From Flavobacterium poyangense (GTDB taxonomy: Bacteria > Bacteroidota > Bacteroidia > Flavobacteriales > Flavobacteriaceae), in contig NZ_JAALLN010000009.1 of the NCBI RefSeq assembly GCF_011751075.1, forward strand, positions 186,001-250,000: DNA of 64,000 nucleotides, read 5' to 3'. This document shows, piece by piece, positions 25,501-35,033 of the stretch. The notes under the pieces were generated by a model that did not search any database, was not told where the DNA came from, and worked only from the letters and a program-made list of their open reading frames with translations. Within the stretch, counting starts at the first letter, position 1; every line of letters begins with the position of its first letter. Made by a program: the position numbers and the translations under genes.

Positions 25501-28167
25501 TTATCTATTCGAAACGCTTCGTTTGTTCCATTTGATATCACTAAGAACACCTGATTTAATTCCGATGAAGAAATTCCAGTTGGCGTTATCTCCAAGAGGG
25601 TTCCAGTTAAAAGCCATTCTCCAGCTTAATAAATCTCTCTCAAAACGGAATTGCGTGAAAGTAACTCCTTTTTGCACAAAGTCATAACCGGTAGAAACTC
25701 CACCTTTCCATTTTGGTGTGATATCCATATTGGCAGAAATCATAATAGAATTTCCGGTGATTTTGTTTTCGCGATTTATATTAGAATAGGTTAAAGAGTA
25801 AGCCATGGTCATGTCCCACGGAATTTTAGATTTAAAAAATTCAGTAATTACATTCTCGTCATCATCTTTTTCATTTGCAAACTGGCTGTTTCGGCTATCA
25901 TTAAGATCGGTATTTGTACCAAATAAATCATCTTTACGACCACCATTTCGTTCACTTTGATTGTTTTCTTCTTTTCCGCCCTTATTAGAGAAGGAATAGT
26001 TCATTGTTACGTTGGCACTTGTCATTCTAAACAAACTTCCGCCATTGTCAATATTAAAGGTGTTAATTCTGGTTCCTGAATTATCGATAGCATAAGGATC
26101 AAGAGTTGCTCCAAAATTGACATTCATTTTATTGTCAAAAAATTGAGTTCCTCCGCTTACAAGTACGGGTTGCCATGCTAAAACCTGTTTTCCGTCGGCG
26201 TTAAAGTTATAACTTGTACTAAAGTTTAAATTGTTTAACAACATGATTTTCTTAGCCTCAGTCTTGGTGCTGTCTTTGTCTCTTACTTTGGCTTCAAAAG
26301 TATTGCTCAAAGAGAATCCTACTATGTTGGAATTGTCTTTAGAGGGTGCTCCATAAACACCACCGTCAAAACGGCTGTATGAATTGATGATTTTCCCGGA
26401 AGCATCTACAGCATAGTTGTCATAATATTTTTCGAAACTTGGAGTATAAGCATACGTTATCGAAGGTCTCATGACGTGACGAATCGATTGAATTTTTTTA
26501 TCAGCGCCAAAGTTGAAGGTTCCGTAAATAGTCGTTCCTAAGTTGGTACTGAAGTTATACGTTCTGAAAGCATCAAAACCATTAATCGTTTTGTCTACAA
26601 CTTTACTTTGGCTTACATCGTATTTTTTGCTAATCGTTTTAGTTACCCAGGTTTCCTGATAATTGGTAGAAGCACTGGCACTAAAATGTTTGAATAGCTT
26701 AAAATTGGTACTTAACGGGATCGAATGTTGCATACCAATCTTGGCATCTCTAAACATTTGGGGTTTAAAGAACAAAGAATCGGTTGTAACGATATCGTTT
26801 TTACCGTTTAAGTTATATTGTAAGTTTATGTTTTTAATAAATCCTTTTTTTACTCCGTCTTTTCCAACAAAAGGATAGACACGATCAATACTTGCCTGCA
26901 AAGTAGGTAGTGTCATATTGATTTGCTCCGTTTGTGTATTCTGAGAGTGTGTTGCCGTCAACGAAAGACGAGCTTGCGGAATCGTATTAAAAGTCTTGTT
27001 GTAAGATATCGAAGAACTCAGGGTGTTGTTCAGACCCGATCCTACGTTGACCTGGTTTATCGATTGCTTGAAATATTTACTACTACCCATATTCACAGAA
27101 GCAGAAAAGGTCGAATTTGGATTTGATTTAGAGTCTTTCGAATGCGACCACTGAATGTTGTAAATATTTTGTTTCGAATAGTCTGGATAACCTCTTTCGC
27201 TGTTTATTAAGTTTTCAAAACGTACATTTAGATTACCTCTGTATTTGTATCTCGTGGCATAGGCCGATTCAAATCGCATGGCATAACTTCCGTTGGTGTA
27301 ATAATCTCCTAAAACAGTTAAATCGTAATTATCGCTCAGAGCAAAATAATACCCCATGTTTTGGAGTGAAAATCCTCTTGTATTAGAGTCGTTATAACTT
27401 GGTATGATAATTCCGGATACACTTTTTTCCTGGCTCATCGGGAAGTAAGCAAATGGCAAGGCCAAAGGAGTAGGTACGTCGGCAATAACCATGTTAGTTA
27501 GACCTGTAATTACTTTTTTTCCGGGAATGAACTTAACTTTATTGGTTTTGAAATAATACTCAGGATTGTCAATATCTTTAGAAGTTGTAAAACGGGCATC
27601 TTTTAAAAAGTAAACAGAATCGTTTTCTTTTTTGGTAATAGCTGCCTTTACTTTAAACTCGCCCTGTTCTGTTCTGGAATTGAAGATTAAAGCTTTTTTT
27701 GTTTTAAAATTAAATCGAATAGAATCGGGTTGCACTTCGCTTGAACCTTGTTTGAAGTTTGGATATTGCACCAAAACTCCCGCGGAATCTTTTATTCTTC
27801 CGGCATAAACTTCATCTTTGTCATAATCAAGTACAATAATACCCGATTTTAACTCAACATCTTTGTAGTATAATTCTGCTTCGTTGTAAAGGGTGATAGT
27901 CTTCTTTTTCTGATCGATCTTGGCATAATCTTTAGCCACATACCTCACTTTACCGTCTAAAAAAGTCTTTTTGGGTTTTACAGTATCCAGTTTTATAGTG
28001 TCTGTAATAGCAGTTTTAGATTTCTCTGTTTTTTTTTCGGCTTTATCTGTTTGTTTTCCAGTTGATAACGAAGTTTTTTTTGATTTTATCTCTTGGGAAT
28101 ATAGATTACCACATCCTAATGTTAGGAAAAATGATATTAAAACGATATTAAATAAGTTTGTATGCAA
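25501..28167 (-). CDS. lptD: LptD-like outer-membrane LPS assembly protein
   Basis: A Bacteroidota-type LptD, 888 residues from the chosen start. I use the TTG at 28167 because it gives MHTNLFNIVLISFFLTLG, a good signal peptide; a TTG at 28251 also keeps the frame but would add 28 residues that read poorly as a leader. A charged KTEKKTEKS linker leads to an OstA/LptA-like N-terminal domain (about 70-250: YVAKDYAKIDQKKKTITLYN), then a long beta-barrel. It inserts lipopolysaccharide into the outer leaflet with LptE. It is divergent to the amidase. Confidence 0.88.
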   Translation of the reverse strand: MHTNLFNIVLISFFLTLGCGNLYSQEIKSKKTSLSTGKQTDKAEKKTEKSKTAITDTIKLDTVKPKKTFLDGKVRYVAKDYAKIDQKKKTITLYNEAELYYKDVELKSGIIVLDYDKDEVYAGRIKDSAGVLVQYPNFKQGSSEVQPDSIRFNFKTKKALIFNSRTEQGEFKVKAAITKKENDSVYFLKDARFTTSKDIDNPEYYFKTNKVKFIPGKKVITGLTNMVIADVPTPLALPFAYFPMSQEKSVSGIIIPSYNDSNTRGFSLQNMGYYFALSDNYDLTVLGDYYTNGSYAMRFESAYATRYKYRGNLNVRFENLINSERGYPDYSKQNIYNIQWSHSKDSKSNPNSTFSASVNMGSSKYFKQSINQVNVGSGLNNTLSSSISYNKTFNTIPQARLSLTATHSQNTQTEQINMTLPTLQASIDRVYPFVGKDGVKKGFIKNINLQYNLNGKNDIVTTDSLFFKPQMFRDAKIGMQHSIPLSTNFKLFKHFSASASTNYQETWVTKTISKKYDVSQSKVVDKTINGFDAFRTYNFSTNLGTTIYGTFNFGADKKIQSIRHVMRPSITYAYTPSFEKYYDNYAVDASGKIINSYSRFDGGVYGAPSKDNSNIVGFSLSNTFEAKVRDKDSTKTEAKKIMLLNNLNFSTSYNFNADGKQVLAWQPVLVSGGTQFFDNKMNVNFGATLDPYAIDNSGTRINTFNIDNGGSLFRMTSANVTMNYSFSNKGGKEENNQSERNGGRKDDLFGTNTDLNDSRNSQFANEKDDDENVITEFFKSKIPWDMTMAYSLTYSNINRENKITGNSIMISANMDITPKWKGGVSTGYDFVQKGVTFTQFRFERDLLSWRMAFNWNPLGDNANWNFFIGIKSGVLSDIKWNKRSVSNR

Positions 28168-28300
28168 AGGTTTAAATGCTATTTTTGTAAAAGTATGGCT
28201 TGTTTTTTGACGTGTCAAACTTACATATAATTTTTTGTCAAAAATAATCAATTATAAAAATTATAGCAGTTGCATTTTATTAAAATTAACTTTTAGATTT

Positions 28301-29428
28301 ATGAATATATTTAACAAAACTAGACTAATATTTAGTTTTTTTCTAACGATAATTACTTTTTGTTCTTACGGTCAGGCGAATGTTTTTAAGGTAACACTTG
28401 ACGCCGGACATGGAGATCACGATTTTGGTGCTGTTTACAGCGGAAGAATAGAAAAAAACATTGCTTTGGCTATTGTGTTAAAAGTTGGAAAAATATTAGA
28501 ACCTAATCCGAATGTTAGTGTTATTTATACCCGTAAAACAGATGTTTTCATAGATCTTGTTGAAAGAGCCAATATTGCGAACCGTGCCAATTCTAATATT
28601 TTCGTTTCTATACATTGTAATGCAAATAAAAATACAGCAGCAGATGGGACAGAAACCTATGTTATGGGTTTGAGTAAAGTGGCATCAAATCTGGAAGCGG
28701 CTAAGAAAGAAAACTCGGTAATTACTTTAGAGAAGGATTACAAACGTAAATACGAAGGTTTTGATCCCAATTCTCCCGAATCAATGATCGGAATGACACT
28801 GATGCAGGAAGAATATCTGGATAATAGTATTTCGCTGGCGAGTAAGATTGAAGATAATTTTGAAAAATTGGGAAAAAAATTGCGTCAGGGAGGGGTGAAA
28901 CAAGCTCCTTTTATGGTACTTCATAAAGCGTATATGCCAAGAGTACTGGTAGAAACCGGTTTCGTTTCTAATCCTACGGAAGGGAATATTTTAAATTCGG
29001 AAGAAGGACAGAATGATATCGCCAGAGCTATTGCGGAAGCTATTTTAAGTTATAAAGCAGAATACTTTGGTACAGGAGTGCCTGAGACGGCGGATGTGAG
29101 ACTGATTAAAGATACTTCTAGTTTAGAAAAACAAAAAACAATTGAAACTCCGGTTGCGACAAAAAATTCGCCAAAAGGAACCTTCTTTAAAGTGCAACTT
29201 ATAGCGAGCATTAAAAACACACCATTGGAGCCTAAAAACTTTAAAGGGCTCAAAAACGTAACAATGTTATTTGAAAACAATATATATAAGTACTACTATC
29301 AGGAGACTTCGAGTTACGATGCAGCGCAAAAATATCTGCAAGAAGCTAAAGATAAAGGATATGGCGCTTCTTTTTTAGTTGCTTACAAGGACGGAGAAAA
29401 AATCAGTATCCAGGACGCTATTAAATAA
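28301..29428 (+). CDS. N-acetylmuramoyl-L-alanine amidase, AmiC type
   Basis: I start at the ATG 28301, giving a signal peptide (MNIFNKTRLIFSFFLTIITF) and removing an overlap with lptD. The Amidase_3 domain (about 30-240) has the zinc residues in TLDAGHGDHDFGAVYSG, the EKN glutamate, and VSIHCNANKN; VETGFVSNPTEG closes the fold. The last 80 residues (GTFFKVQLIASIKN onward) look like a SPOR-type domain for binding denuded septal glycan. It cleaves the peptidoglycan amide bond during cell separation. It begins a plus-strand run to 33309. Confidence 0.9.
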   Translation: MNIFNKTRLIFSFFLTIITFCSYGQANVFKVTLDAGHGDHDFGAVYSGRIEKNIALAIVLKVGKILEPNPNVSVIYTRKTDVFIDLVERANIANRANSNIFVSIHCNANKNTAADGTETYVMGLSKVASNLEAAKKENSVITLEKDYKRKYEGFDPNSPESMIGMTLMQEEYLDNSISLASKIEDNFEKLGKKLRQGGVKQAPFMVLHKAYMPRVLVETGFVSNPTEGNILNSEEGQNDIARAIAEAILSYKAEYFGTGVPETADVRLIKDTSSLEKQKTIETPVATKNSPKGTFFKVQLIASIKNTPLEPKNFKGLKNVTMLFENNIYKYYYQETSSYDAAQKYLQEAKDKGYGASFLVAYKDGEKISIQDAIK

Positions 29429-29478
29429 TAGTCGCAAGTTCGAATATTTATATTAATTTTGTACAAACACTTAGAATT

Positions 29479-30444
29479 TTGAAACTAACAAGAGAAATTA
29501 AAACGGCTATTTTAGTCATCGCGTCAATTTTATTATTTATTTGGGGCTACAGTTTTTTAAAAGGTAAAGATCTTTTTACGAATTATAAAACACTATATGC
29601 AGAATACGATAATGTTGAAGATTTATCTGCTTCGGCGCCTGTTACCTTAAACGGGCTTGTTATTGGTAAAGTAAATAAAATTACAATTAATGAAACCACA
29701 GGTAGATTATTAGTTGAACTTCAGTTGAAAACAGATTTTCCTATTTCTAAAACCAGTAAGATATCTTTATATTCTCCAAGTTTAATCGGAGGAAAACAGA
29801 TTAAAATCGTACCTAATTTTGCTGATAAAGAGATTGCAGAAGACGGTCAGACTTTACCTTCTTCAGTTGAATTAGGATTGACAGAATCTTTGGGTGGTAA
29901 AGTTGAGCCAATACAGCAAAAGCTGGAAAAAATGTTGGTTAGTATTGATGTTTTGGTTACGGGACTAAACAATGTTCTGGACAAAAAAGGTCAGGAAGAT
30001 ATCAAGAAAACTTTGGCTGAATTAAGCCAGACTATGGAGCAGTTTCATAAAGCTGCCGGAAGTATTAATTCTATTTTAGATACTAATAAAGGACAGATTA
30101 ACGGAGTTGTAACCAACTTTAATAAAATGTCAAGCAATTTTTCTAAAATATCAGATTCTTTAAACAAGGCCGATTTAGGTAAAACGGTTAAAACATTAAA
30201 CCAGACTTTGGCTAAAGTAGATGGTTTGATGACGAATCTGAATTCTGGTAAAGGCACAGCAGGAAAATTATTAAACGACGACGCATTGTATAATAATCTG
30301 GCTAAAACTTCAAAAGAATTAGAACTATTACTACAGGATGTACGTCTTTACCCAACCCGTTATGTAAATGTTTCTCTTTTTGGAAAGAAAAACAAGCCTT
30401 ATGTAGCGCCTACAGAGGAGACTAATTCAACGACTAAAAAATAA
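29479..30444 (+). CDS. MlaD/MCE-family lipid-transport protein
   Basis: A 321-residue protein with a TTG start. An N-terminal anchor (residues 8-25, AILVIASILLFIWGYSFL) is followed by one MCE domain (about 35-115: ADYDNVEDL-like start, SAPVTLNGLVIGKV), then a helical tail. Members bind phospholipid at the inner membrane and pass it across the periplasm. The ATPase and permease subunits (MlaE, MlaF) are not adjacent, which is usual in Flavobacteria. Confidence 0.85.
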   Translation: MKLTREIKTAILVIASILLFIWGYSFLKGKDLFTNYKTLYAEYDNVEDLSASAPVTLNGLVIGKVNKITINETTGRLLVELQLKTDFPISKTSKISLYSPSLIGGKQIKIVPNFADKEIAEDGQTLPSSVELGLTESLGGKVEPIQQKLEKMLVSIDVLVTGLNNVLDKKGQEDIKKTLAELSQTMEQFHKAAGSINSILDTNKGQINGVVTNFNKMSSNFSKISDSLNKADLGKTVKTLNQTLAKVDGLMTNLNSGKGTAGKLLNDDALYNNLAKTSKELELLLQDVRLYPTRYVNVSLFGKKNKPYVAPTEETNSTTKK

Positions 30445-30449
30445 TTAGA

Positions 30450-31787
30450 ATGAGTTATTTAGATAATATTTTGTTCGCCATACTTCTTATAGTTGGTTTC
30501 GGTTTTTTTGCAAGGAGTGTAAAAAAGATCATCCGAAATATTAATTTGGGAGTAGATGTAAATCGAAAAGATAATTCTAAAGCACGCTGGAAAAACATGG
30601 CTATGATTGCTCTTGGGCAATCAAAAATGGTGAGACGCCCTGTTGCCGGAATACTTCATATTTTTGTATATGTAGGTTTTATAATAATCAATATTGAGTT
30701 ACTCGAAATCATTATAGATGGATTATTCGGAACACATAGAATTTTTGCTCCTTATCTAGGAGTGGTTTATGATGTTTTGATTGCTTCTTTTGAAATTCTG
30801 GCAATTTTAGTTCTGGTAGCGGTAATTGCTTTCTGGATCAGAAGAAATATAATAAGACTGAAACGTTTTTTCAACCCTGATTTAAAAGGATTCCCTAAAA
30901 GCGATGCCAATTACATCTTGTATTTTGAGATGGTATTAATGACTTTGTTTTTATTGATGAATGCTACCGATTTGCATTTGCAAAATGTTCCGGGAGGATT
31001 TTCACACTTTCATAAAGCAGGAAGTTTCCCGATAAGTCAGTTTATTGCACCAATTTTCAATGGTATGTCGAATGAATTGGTAATGATATTGTGTGAAGCT
31101 TTTTGGTGGTTGCATATTGTAGGGATTTTGATTTTTATGAACTATTTGTATTTCTCAAAACACTTACACATACTTTTGGCATTCCCAAATACTTATTTTG
31201 CGAACTTGAAACCTGAAGGACAATTCGATAATTTAGAATCGGTTACCAAAGAAGTAAAGTTAATGATGGATCCAAATGCAGACCCGTTTGCGGCTGCTCC
31301 GGTTGATGAAAATGCTGCTCCGGCTAAGTTTGGAGCAAGTGATGTTCAGGACTTAAACTGGGTACAATTGTTAAATGCCTACACTTGTACAGAATGTGGT
31401 CGTTGTACCTCTTCCTGTCCGGCAAATCAAACCGGTAAAAAATTGTCTCCGCGTAAAATTATGATGGACACAAGAGACCGTTTACAAGAAGTAGGAAACA
31501 ACATCGATGCCAATAAAGGTGTTTTTGTTCCTGATAACAAAACCTTATTAAACGATTATATTACAGCAGAGGAATTATGGGCTTGTACTTCTTGCAATGC
31601 CTGTGTAGAAGAATGTCCTGTAAATATTAGTCCATTGTCTATTATTATGGATATGCGTCGTTATTTGGTGATGGAACAAAGTGCTGCTCCGATGTCGTTA
31701 AATGCAATGATGACCAATATTGAAAACAACGGAGCGCCTTGGCAATACAGCCAACAAGACAGGTTGAATTGGAAGAATGAGAATTAA
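30450..31787 (+). CDS. Membrane-bound 4Fe-4S oxidoreductase subunit
   Basis: A 445-residue protein. Five hydrophobic segments in the first 230 residues form a heme- or quinone-type membrane domain (several conserved His). The C-terminus binds two iron-sulfur clusters: CTECGRCTSSCP from residue 313 and CTSCNACVEECP from residue 379. The arrangement resembles the membrane ferredoxin partner of heterodisulfide-reductase-like complexes. It lies 97 bases before the CCG-domain protein, so together they may form an inner-membrane quinone oxidoreductase. Electron donor unknown. Confidence 0.8.
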   Translation: MSYLDNILFAILLIVGFGFFARSVKKIIRNINLGVDVNRKDNSKARWKNMAMIALGQSKMVRRPVAGILHIFVYVGFIIINIELLEIIIDGLFGTHRIFAPYLGVVYDVLIASFEILAILVLVAVIAFWIRRNIIRLKRFFNPDLKGFPKSDANYILYFEMVLMTLFLLMNATDLHLQNVPGGFSHFHKAGSFPISQFIAPIFNGMSNELVMILCEAFWWLHIVGILIFMNYLYFSKHLHILLAFPNTYFANLKPEGQFDNLESVTKEVKLMMDPNADPFAAAPVDENAAPAKFGASDVQDLNWVQLLNAYTCTECGRCTSSCPANQTGKKLSPRKIMMDTRDRLQEVGNNIDANKGVFVPDNKTLLNDYITAEELWACTSCNACVEECPVNISPLSIIMDMRRYLVMEQSAAPMSLNAMMTNIENNGAPWQYSQQDRLNWKNEN

Positions 31788-31884
31788 TCTAGGAAACTAA
31801 GATTCTCAGGAATAAATTAAGAATTCAGATTTCAGATTAATAAATGAAACTTTGAACTTTAAACTTTAAACAAAAGAGAGAGAA

Positions 31885-32676
31885 ATGTCAGAAAGTTTAG
31901 TAGTGCCAACAATGGCAGAGATGCTAGCCGAAGGAAAACAGCCGGAAGTATTGTTTTGGGTAGGTTGTGCAGGAAGTTTTGATGATAGAGCAAAAAAAAT
32001 AACAAAAGCATTTGTGCGTATTTTAAATCGTACCAATGTTTCTTTTGCGGTACTGGGTACAGAAGAGAGTTGTACTGGAGATCCTGCAAAACGTGCCGGT
32101 AATGAATTTCTGTTTCAGATGCAGGCCATGATGAATATTGAGGTCCTGAATGCGTATGAAGCGAAGAAAATAGTTACTGCTTGCCCGCATTGTTTTAATA
32201 CGATTAAGAACGAATACCCTGAATTAGGTGGTCAGTACGATGTGGTTCATCATACGGAGTTCTTAAAAACATTAATCGATGATGGAAGATTAGCGGTTGA
32301 AGGCGGACAGTTTAAAGGAAAACGTATTACGTTCCATGATCCGTGTTATTTAGGAAGAGCAAATAAAATATACGAAGCACCAAGAGACCTGATTCAGAAA
32401 TTAGATGTTGAGTTAGTCGAAATGAAGCGTTCTAAAGCCAATGGATTGTGCTGTGGAGCCGGTGGAGCGCAAATGTTTAAAGATGCCGAACCCGGAAACA
32501 AGGAAATCAATGTTGAACGTACAGAAGATGCATTAGAAACAAAACCCGATATTATTGCAGCGGGTTGTCCTTTCTGTAACACCATGTTAACAGATGGTAT
32601 TAAACATCAGGAAAAAGAAGCTTCTGTAAAAGTAATGGATATCGCAGAGCTGATCGCCAACGCACAGGATCTGTAG
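31885..32676 (+). CDS. CCG-domain (Fe-S) protein, HdrB/LldE-like
   Basis: A 263-residue protein with two cysteine-rich CCG domains: first set CAGSFDD, CTGDPAKR and CPHCFNT; second set CYLGRAN, CCGAGGAQMF and CPFCNTM. This is the HdrB/GlpC/LldE fold, which binds unusual iron-sulfur clusters in lactate or heterodisulfide-type reactions. It is paired with the membrane ferredoxin at 30450 and likely forms its catalytic partner. No flavoprotein dehydrogenase is adjacent, so the substrate remains open. Confidence 0.82.
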   Translation: MSESLVVPTMAEMLAEGKQPEVLFWVGCAGSFDDRAKKITKAFVRILNRTNVSFAVLGTEESCTGDPAKRAGNEFLFQMQAMMNIEVLNAYEAKKIVTACPHCFNTIKNEYPELGGQYDVVHHTEFLKTLIDDGRLAVEGGQFKGKRITFHDPCYLGRANKIYEAPRDLIQKLDVELVEMKRSKANGLCCGAGGAQMFKDAEPGNKEINVERTEDALETKPDIIAAGCPFCNTMLTDGIKHQEKEASVKVMDIAELIANAQDL

Positions 32677-32826
32677 TTTTTTTTGAGGTTCAGAGGTACA
32701 GAGGTACAGAGGCGCAAAGGTTTGAAATGTGAAGTGTAAAATGTGAGATGAGAGATGTGAAACTTGAAACGTGAAACTTTTAAAAAAAAATCTAAAATCA
32801 CCAATCTAAAATCTAAAATAAAAAAA

Positions 32827-33309
32827 ATGTATATCCCTTTTGAAAATTTACCTGGTGAGTCCAGAATTTGGATTTATCAATCAAACAGAAAGTTTTCTGA
32901 TGAGGAATTTTCTGAAATAGCTACTGATCTAAAAACATTTGTTGAAGGTTGGGCAGCACATGGAACAAGCTTAGAAGCTTCGTTTGAATTGAAATACAAC
33001 CGATTTATAATTTTGGCTGTAAATCAGGAAGTACAAGCAGCAACAGGATGTTCGATTGATAGCTCTGTTGAATTTATTCAGAGTTTAGAGAAAAAGTACA
33101 ATGTTGATTTGTTAGATAAAATGAACGTGACTTTCAAACTCGGAGAGCATATCGCACACAAGCCATTAATTGACTTTAAAAAGATGGTTAAAGATAAATC
33201 GGTATCAGAGAATACGATTGTTTTTAATAATCTCGTAAACAACATCGAAGAATATAACGAATCGTGGGAAGTTCCGGCAGCAGATAGCTGGCACAGTCGT
33301 TTTTTCTAA
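32827..33309 (+). CDS. Conserved Bacteroidota protein of unknown function
   Basis: I start at the ATG 32827 because it gives the conserved MYIPFENLPGESRIWIYQSN; the 21 upstream codons are low-complexity Lys/Ser from a repeat-like leader. The protein has 160 residues and ends in SWHSRFF. Relatives are often labelled ABC transporter ATPase in annotation, but there is no Walker A, signature or Walker B motif, so that name is wrong. It contains a CSIDSSVEFIQ segment. It probably ends the amidase-to-Fe-S transcript; function unknown. Confidence 0.75.
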   Translation: MYIPFENLPGESRIWIYQSNRKFSDEEFSEIATDLKTFVEGWAAHGTSLEASFELKYNRFIILAVNQEVQAATGCSIDSSVEFIQSLEKKYNVDLLDKMNVTFKLGEHIAHKPLIDFKKMVKDKSVSENTIVFNNLVNNIEEYNESWEVPAADSWHSRFF

Positions 33310-33330
33310 AAGATAAAATAGAATAATTTA

Positions 33331-33363
33331 AAAGGCATAAAATTTATATTTTGTGCCTTTTTT
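33331..33363 (+). terminator. Rho-independent terminator
   Basis: AAAGGCATAAAAT and ATTTTGTGCCTTT form a long stem, ending in a T-run, 22 bases after the stop at 33309. Confidence 0.85.
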
Positions 33364-33386
33364 GCTGGAATAATCGATTAAACGGG

Positions 33387-33413
33387 AAAAGCCACTGTGT
33401 AGTGGCTTTTTTT
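33387..33413. terminator. Second hairpin terminator
   Basis: AAAAGCCACT and AGTGGCTTTT form a 10-base stem with a GTGT loop and T-run. It could act on either strand, mainly as a back-up to the terminator at 33331. Confidence 0.7.
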
Positions 33414-33477
33414 GTGTTTTTGCCCGTATTTTGTCATCTCGAAGAAGGTGCTAATTGTTGTCCCTGATGCTTGTATT

Positions 33478-33580
33478 TTGTCATTTCAACTTTAGGAGAA
33501 ATCACACCAGTAATTCGACAAAGATTGGCGACATGCTGTGTGGATTTCCTAGTGCGATTCCTCGTTCTTCGGAATGACAA
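33478..33580 (-). repeat. 103-bp palindromic-ended element, family C copy 2
   Basis: It reads TTGTCATTTCAACTTTAGGA to CTTCGGAATGACAA. Reverse-complemented, it aligns without gaps to 24797-24899. Equal length and opposite orientation in two unrelated gaps argue for a mobile, non-coding repeat. Confidence 0.85.
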
Positions 33581-33869
33581 GTAAGTGGTCAACTATACGG
33601 GAACACCGCAAGTATTGCATAACAAGATTGCGGATAAAAAATCCGTTCCTTTCCCCGTTTTTACAAAGTAAACCCGCGTCATTTACTTTAAAATGTACAT
33701 TTCTATATGTCCTACAAACTCAAAGCAAAGAATTTCAAAGTATTATCGATTAATAACACCTAATCGGCAATACTAAAATAGAACAGTTCTAAAATTGACA
33801 AAATTCTAACATTTTAAAAGTCAAATTAAACGCTATTTTTAAGTACATTCGTAATACTAAATTTAATAC

Positions 33870-35006
33870 ATGAAAATAGCTATAGTTTGTTATCCGACCT
33901 TTGGCGGTAGTGGTGTAGTAGCCACTGAGTTAGGTCTTGAATTAGCCAGACGCGGACACGAAATACATTTTATTACCTACAGTCAGCCCGTGCGGTTGGC
34001 ACTTCTGAATCCAAATGTGCATTATCACGAAGTAAACGTTCCTGAATATCCTCTTTTTCATTATCAGCCTTATGAATTGGCCTTGTCAAGCAAATTGGTT
34101 GATATGGTGAAATTGTATAAGATTGAAGTTCTTCACGTGCATTATGCCATTCCACATGCCTATGCGGGTTATATGGCGAAACAAATGCTGAAAAATGAAG
34201 GAATTAATCTGCCTATGATTACAACACTTCACGGAACAGATATTACATTGGTAGGGAATCATCCATTCTATAAACCGGCAGTAACTTTTAGTATCGATAA
34301 ATCAGATTATGTGACTTCGGTTTCTCAGAGTTTGAAAGATGATACCTTAAAATTATTCAAAATCAAGAATAAAATAAAAGTGATTCCGAATTTTATTGAG
34401 TTGGATAAAATTGTAAAAGATCCGCAGGCACCTTGTCATCGTTATGTTATGGCTAAGGAAGATGAAAGAATCATTACACATATCAGTAACTTTAGGAAGG
34501 TAAAACGTATTCCGGATATCATTAAGATTTTTTATAACATTCAAAAGGAGATTCCCGCTAAATTAATGATGGTTGGGGATGGTCCTGAGAAAGAAAGAGC
34601 TGAGATTTTGTGTCAGGAATTAGGGATTCTTGACAAAGTAATTTTCTTCGGGAACAGTAATGAAATTGATAAGATTTTATGCATGACCGATTTATTTTTG
34701 CTTCCGTCTGAAACCGAAAGTTTTGGTTTGGCAGCATTAGAAGCAATGTCTTGTGGAGTTCCTGTAATTTCAAGTAACTCCGGGGGTTTGCCAGAAGTAA
34801 ATTTTGATGGTGTTTCCGGTTATTTAAGTAATGTAGGTAACGTCGAAGAAATGGCTGCTAATGCGTTGAAAATCCTAAAAGATGATGAAACTCTGAACCA
34901 GTTTAAGGCAAATGCACTTGAAGTGGCAAAAAAGTTTGACATTAAAAATATATTGCCAATATATGAGGCTTTGTATCAAAAGGCAATAAACGATTATCAA
35001 AATTAG
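33870..35006 (+). CDS. bshA: N-acetyl-alpha-D-glucosaminyl L-malate synthase BshA
   Basis: A 378-residue GT4 glycosyltransferase with the BshA N-terminus KIAIVCYPTFGGSGVVATEL, HYAIPHAYAGYMAKQ, LHGTDITLVG and the GT4 nucleotide-sugar site PSETESFGLAALEAMSCG (Glu pair). It joins UDP-GlcNAc and L-malate in the first step of bacillithiol, the low-molecular-weight thiol of Bacteroidota and Firmicutes. BshB and BshC are not in the window. The PrcB-like lipoprotein follows by 27 bases. Confidence 0.93.
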   Translation: MKIAIVCYPTFGGSGVVATELGLELARRGHEIHFITYSQPVRLALLNPNVHYHEVNVPEYPLFHYQPYELALSSKLVDMVKLYKIEVLHVHYAIPHAYAGYMAKQMLKNEGINLPMITTLHGTDITLVGNHPFYKPAVTFSIDKSDYVTSVSQSLKDDTLKLFKIKNKIKVIPNFIELDKIVKDPQAPCHRYVMAKEDERIITHISNFRKVKRIPDIIKIFYNIQKEIPAKLMMVGDGPEKERAEILCQELGILDKVIFFGNSNEIDKILCMTDLFLLPSETESFGLAALEAMSCGVPVISSNSGGLPEVNFDGVSGYLSNVGNVEEMAANALKILKDDETLNQFKANALEVAKKFDIKNILPIYEALYQKAINDYQN

Positions 35007-35033
35007 AGACACTAATCTTAAAACTAACCTTAG

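Larger units (their letters stand above)
33364..33869. other. Gap upstream of bshA
   Basis: No gene. It contains a second hairpin (33387-33413), the family C element (33478-33580) and a partial family C end at 33430 (TTTTGTCATCTCGAAGAAGG). The rest, 33590-33869, is AT-rich; CGGAT-AAAAA-ATCCG at about 33649 is a small hairpin. No convincing promoter pair was found. Confidence 0.45.

Noticed and set aside
32827..33309. ABC transporter ATPase label for this family
   Set aside because: No Walker A, signature or Walker B motif can be seen in the 160 residues, so I left it as unknown function.
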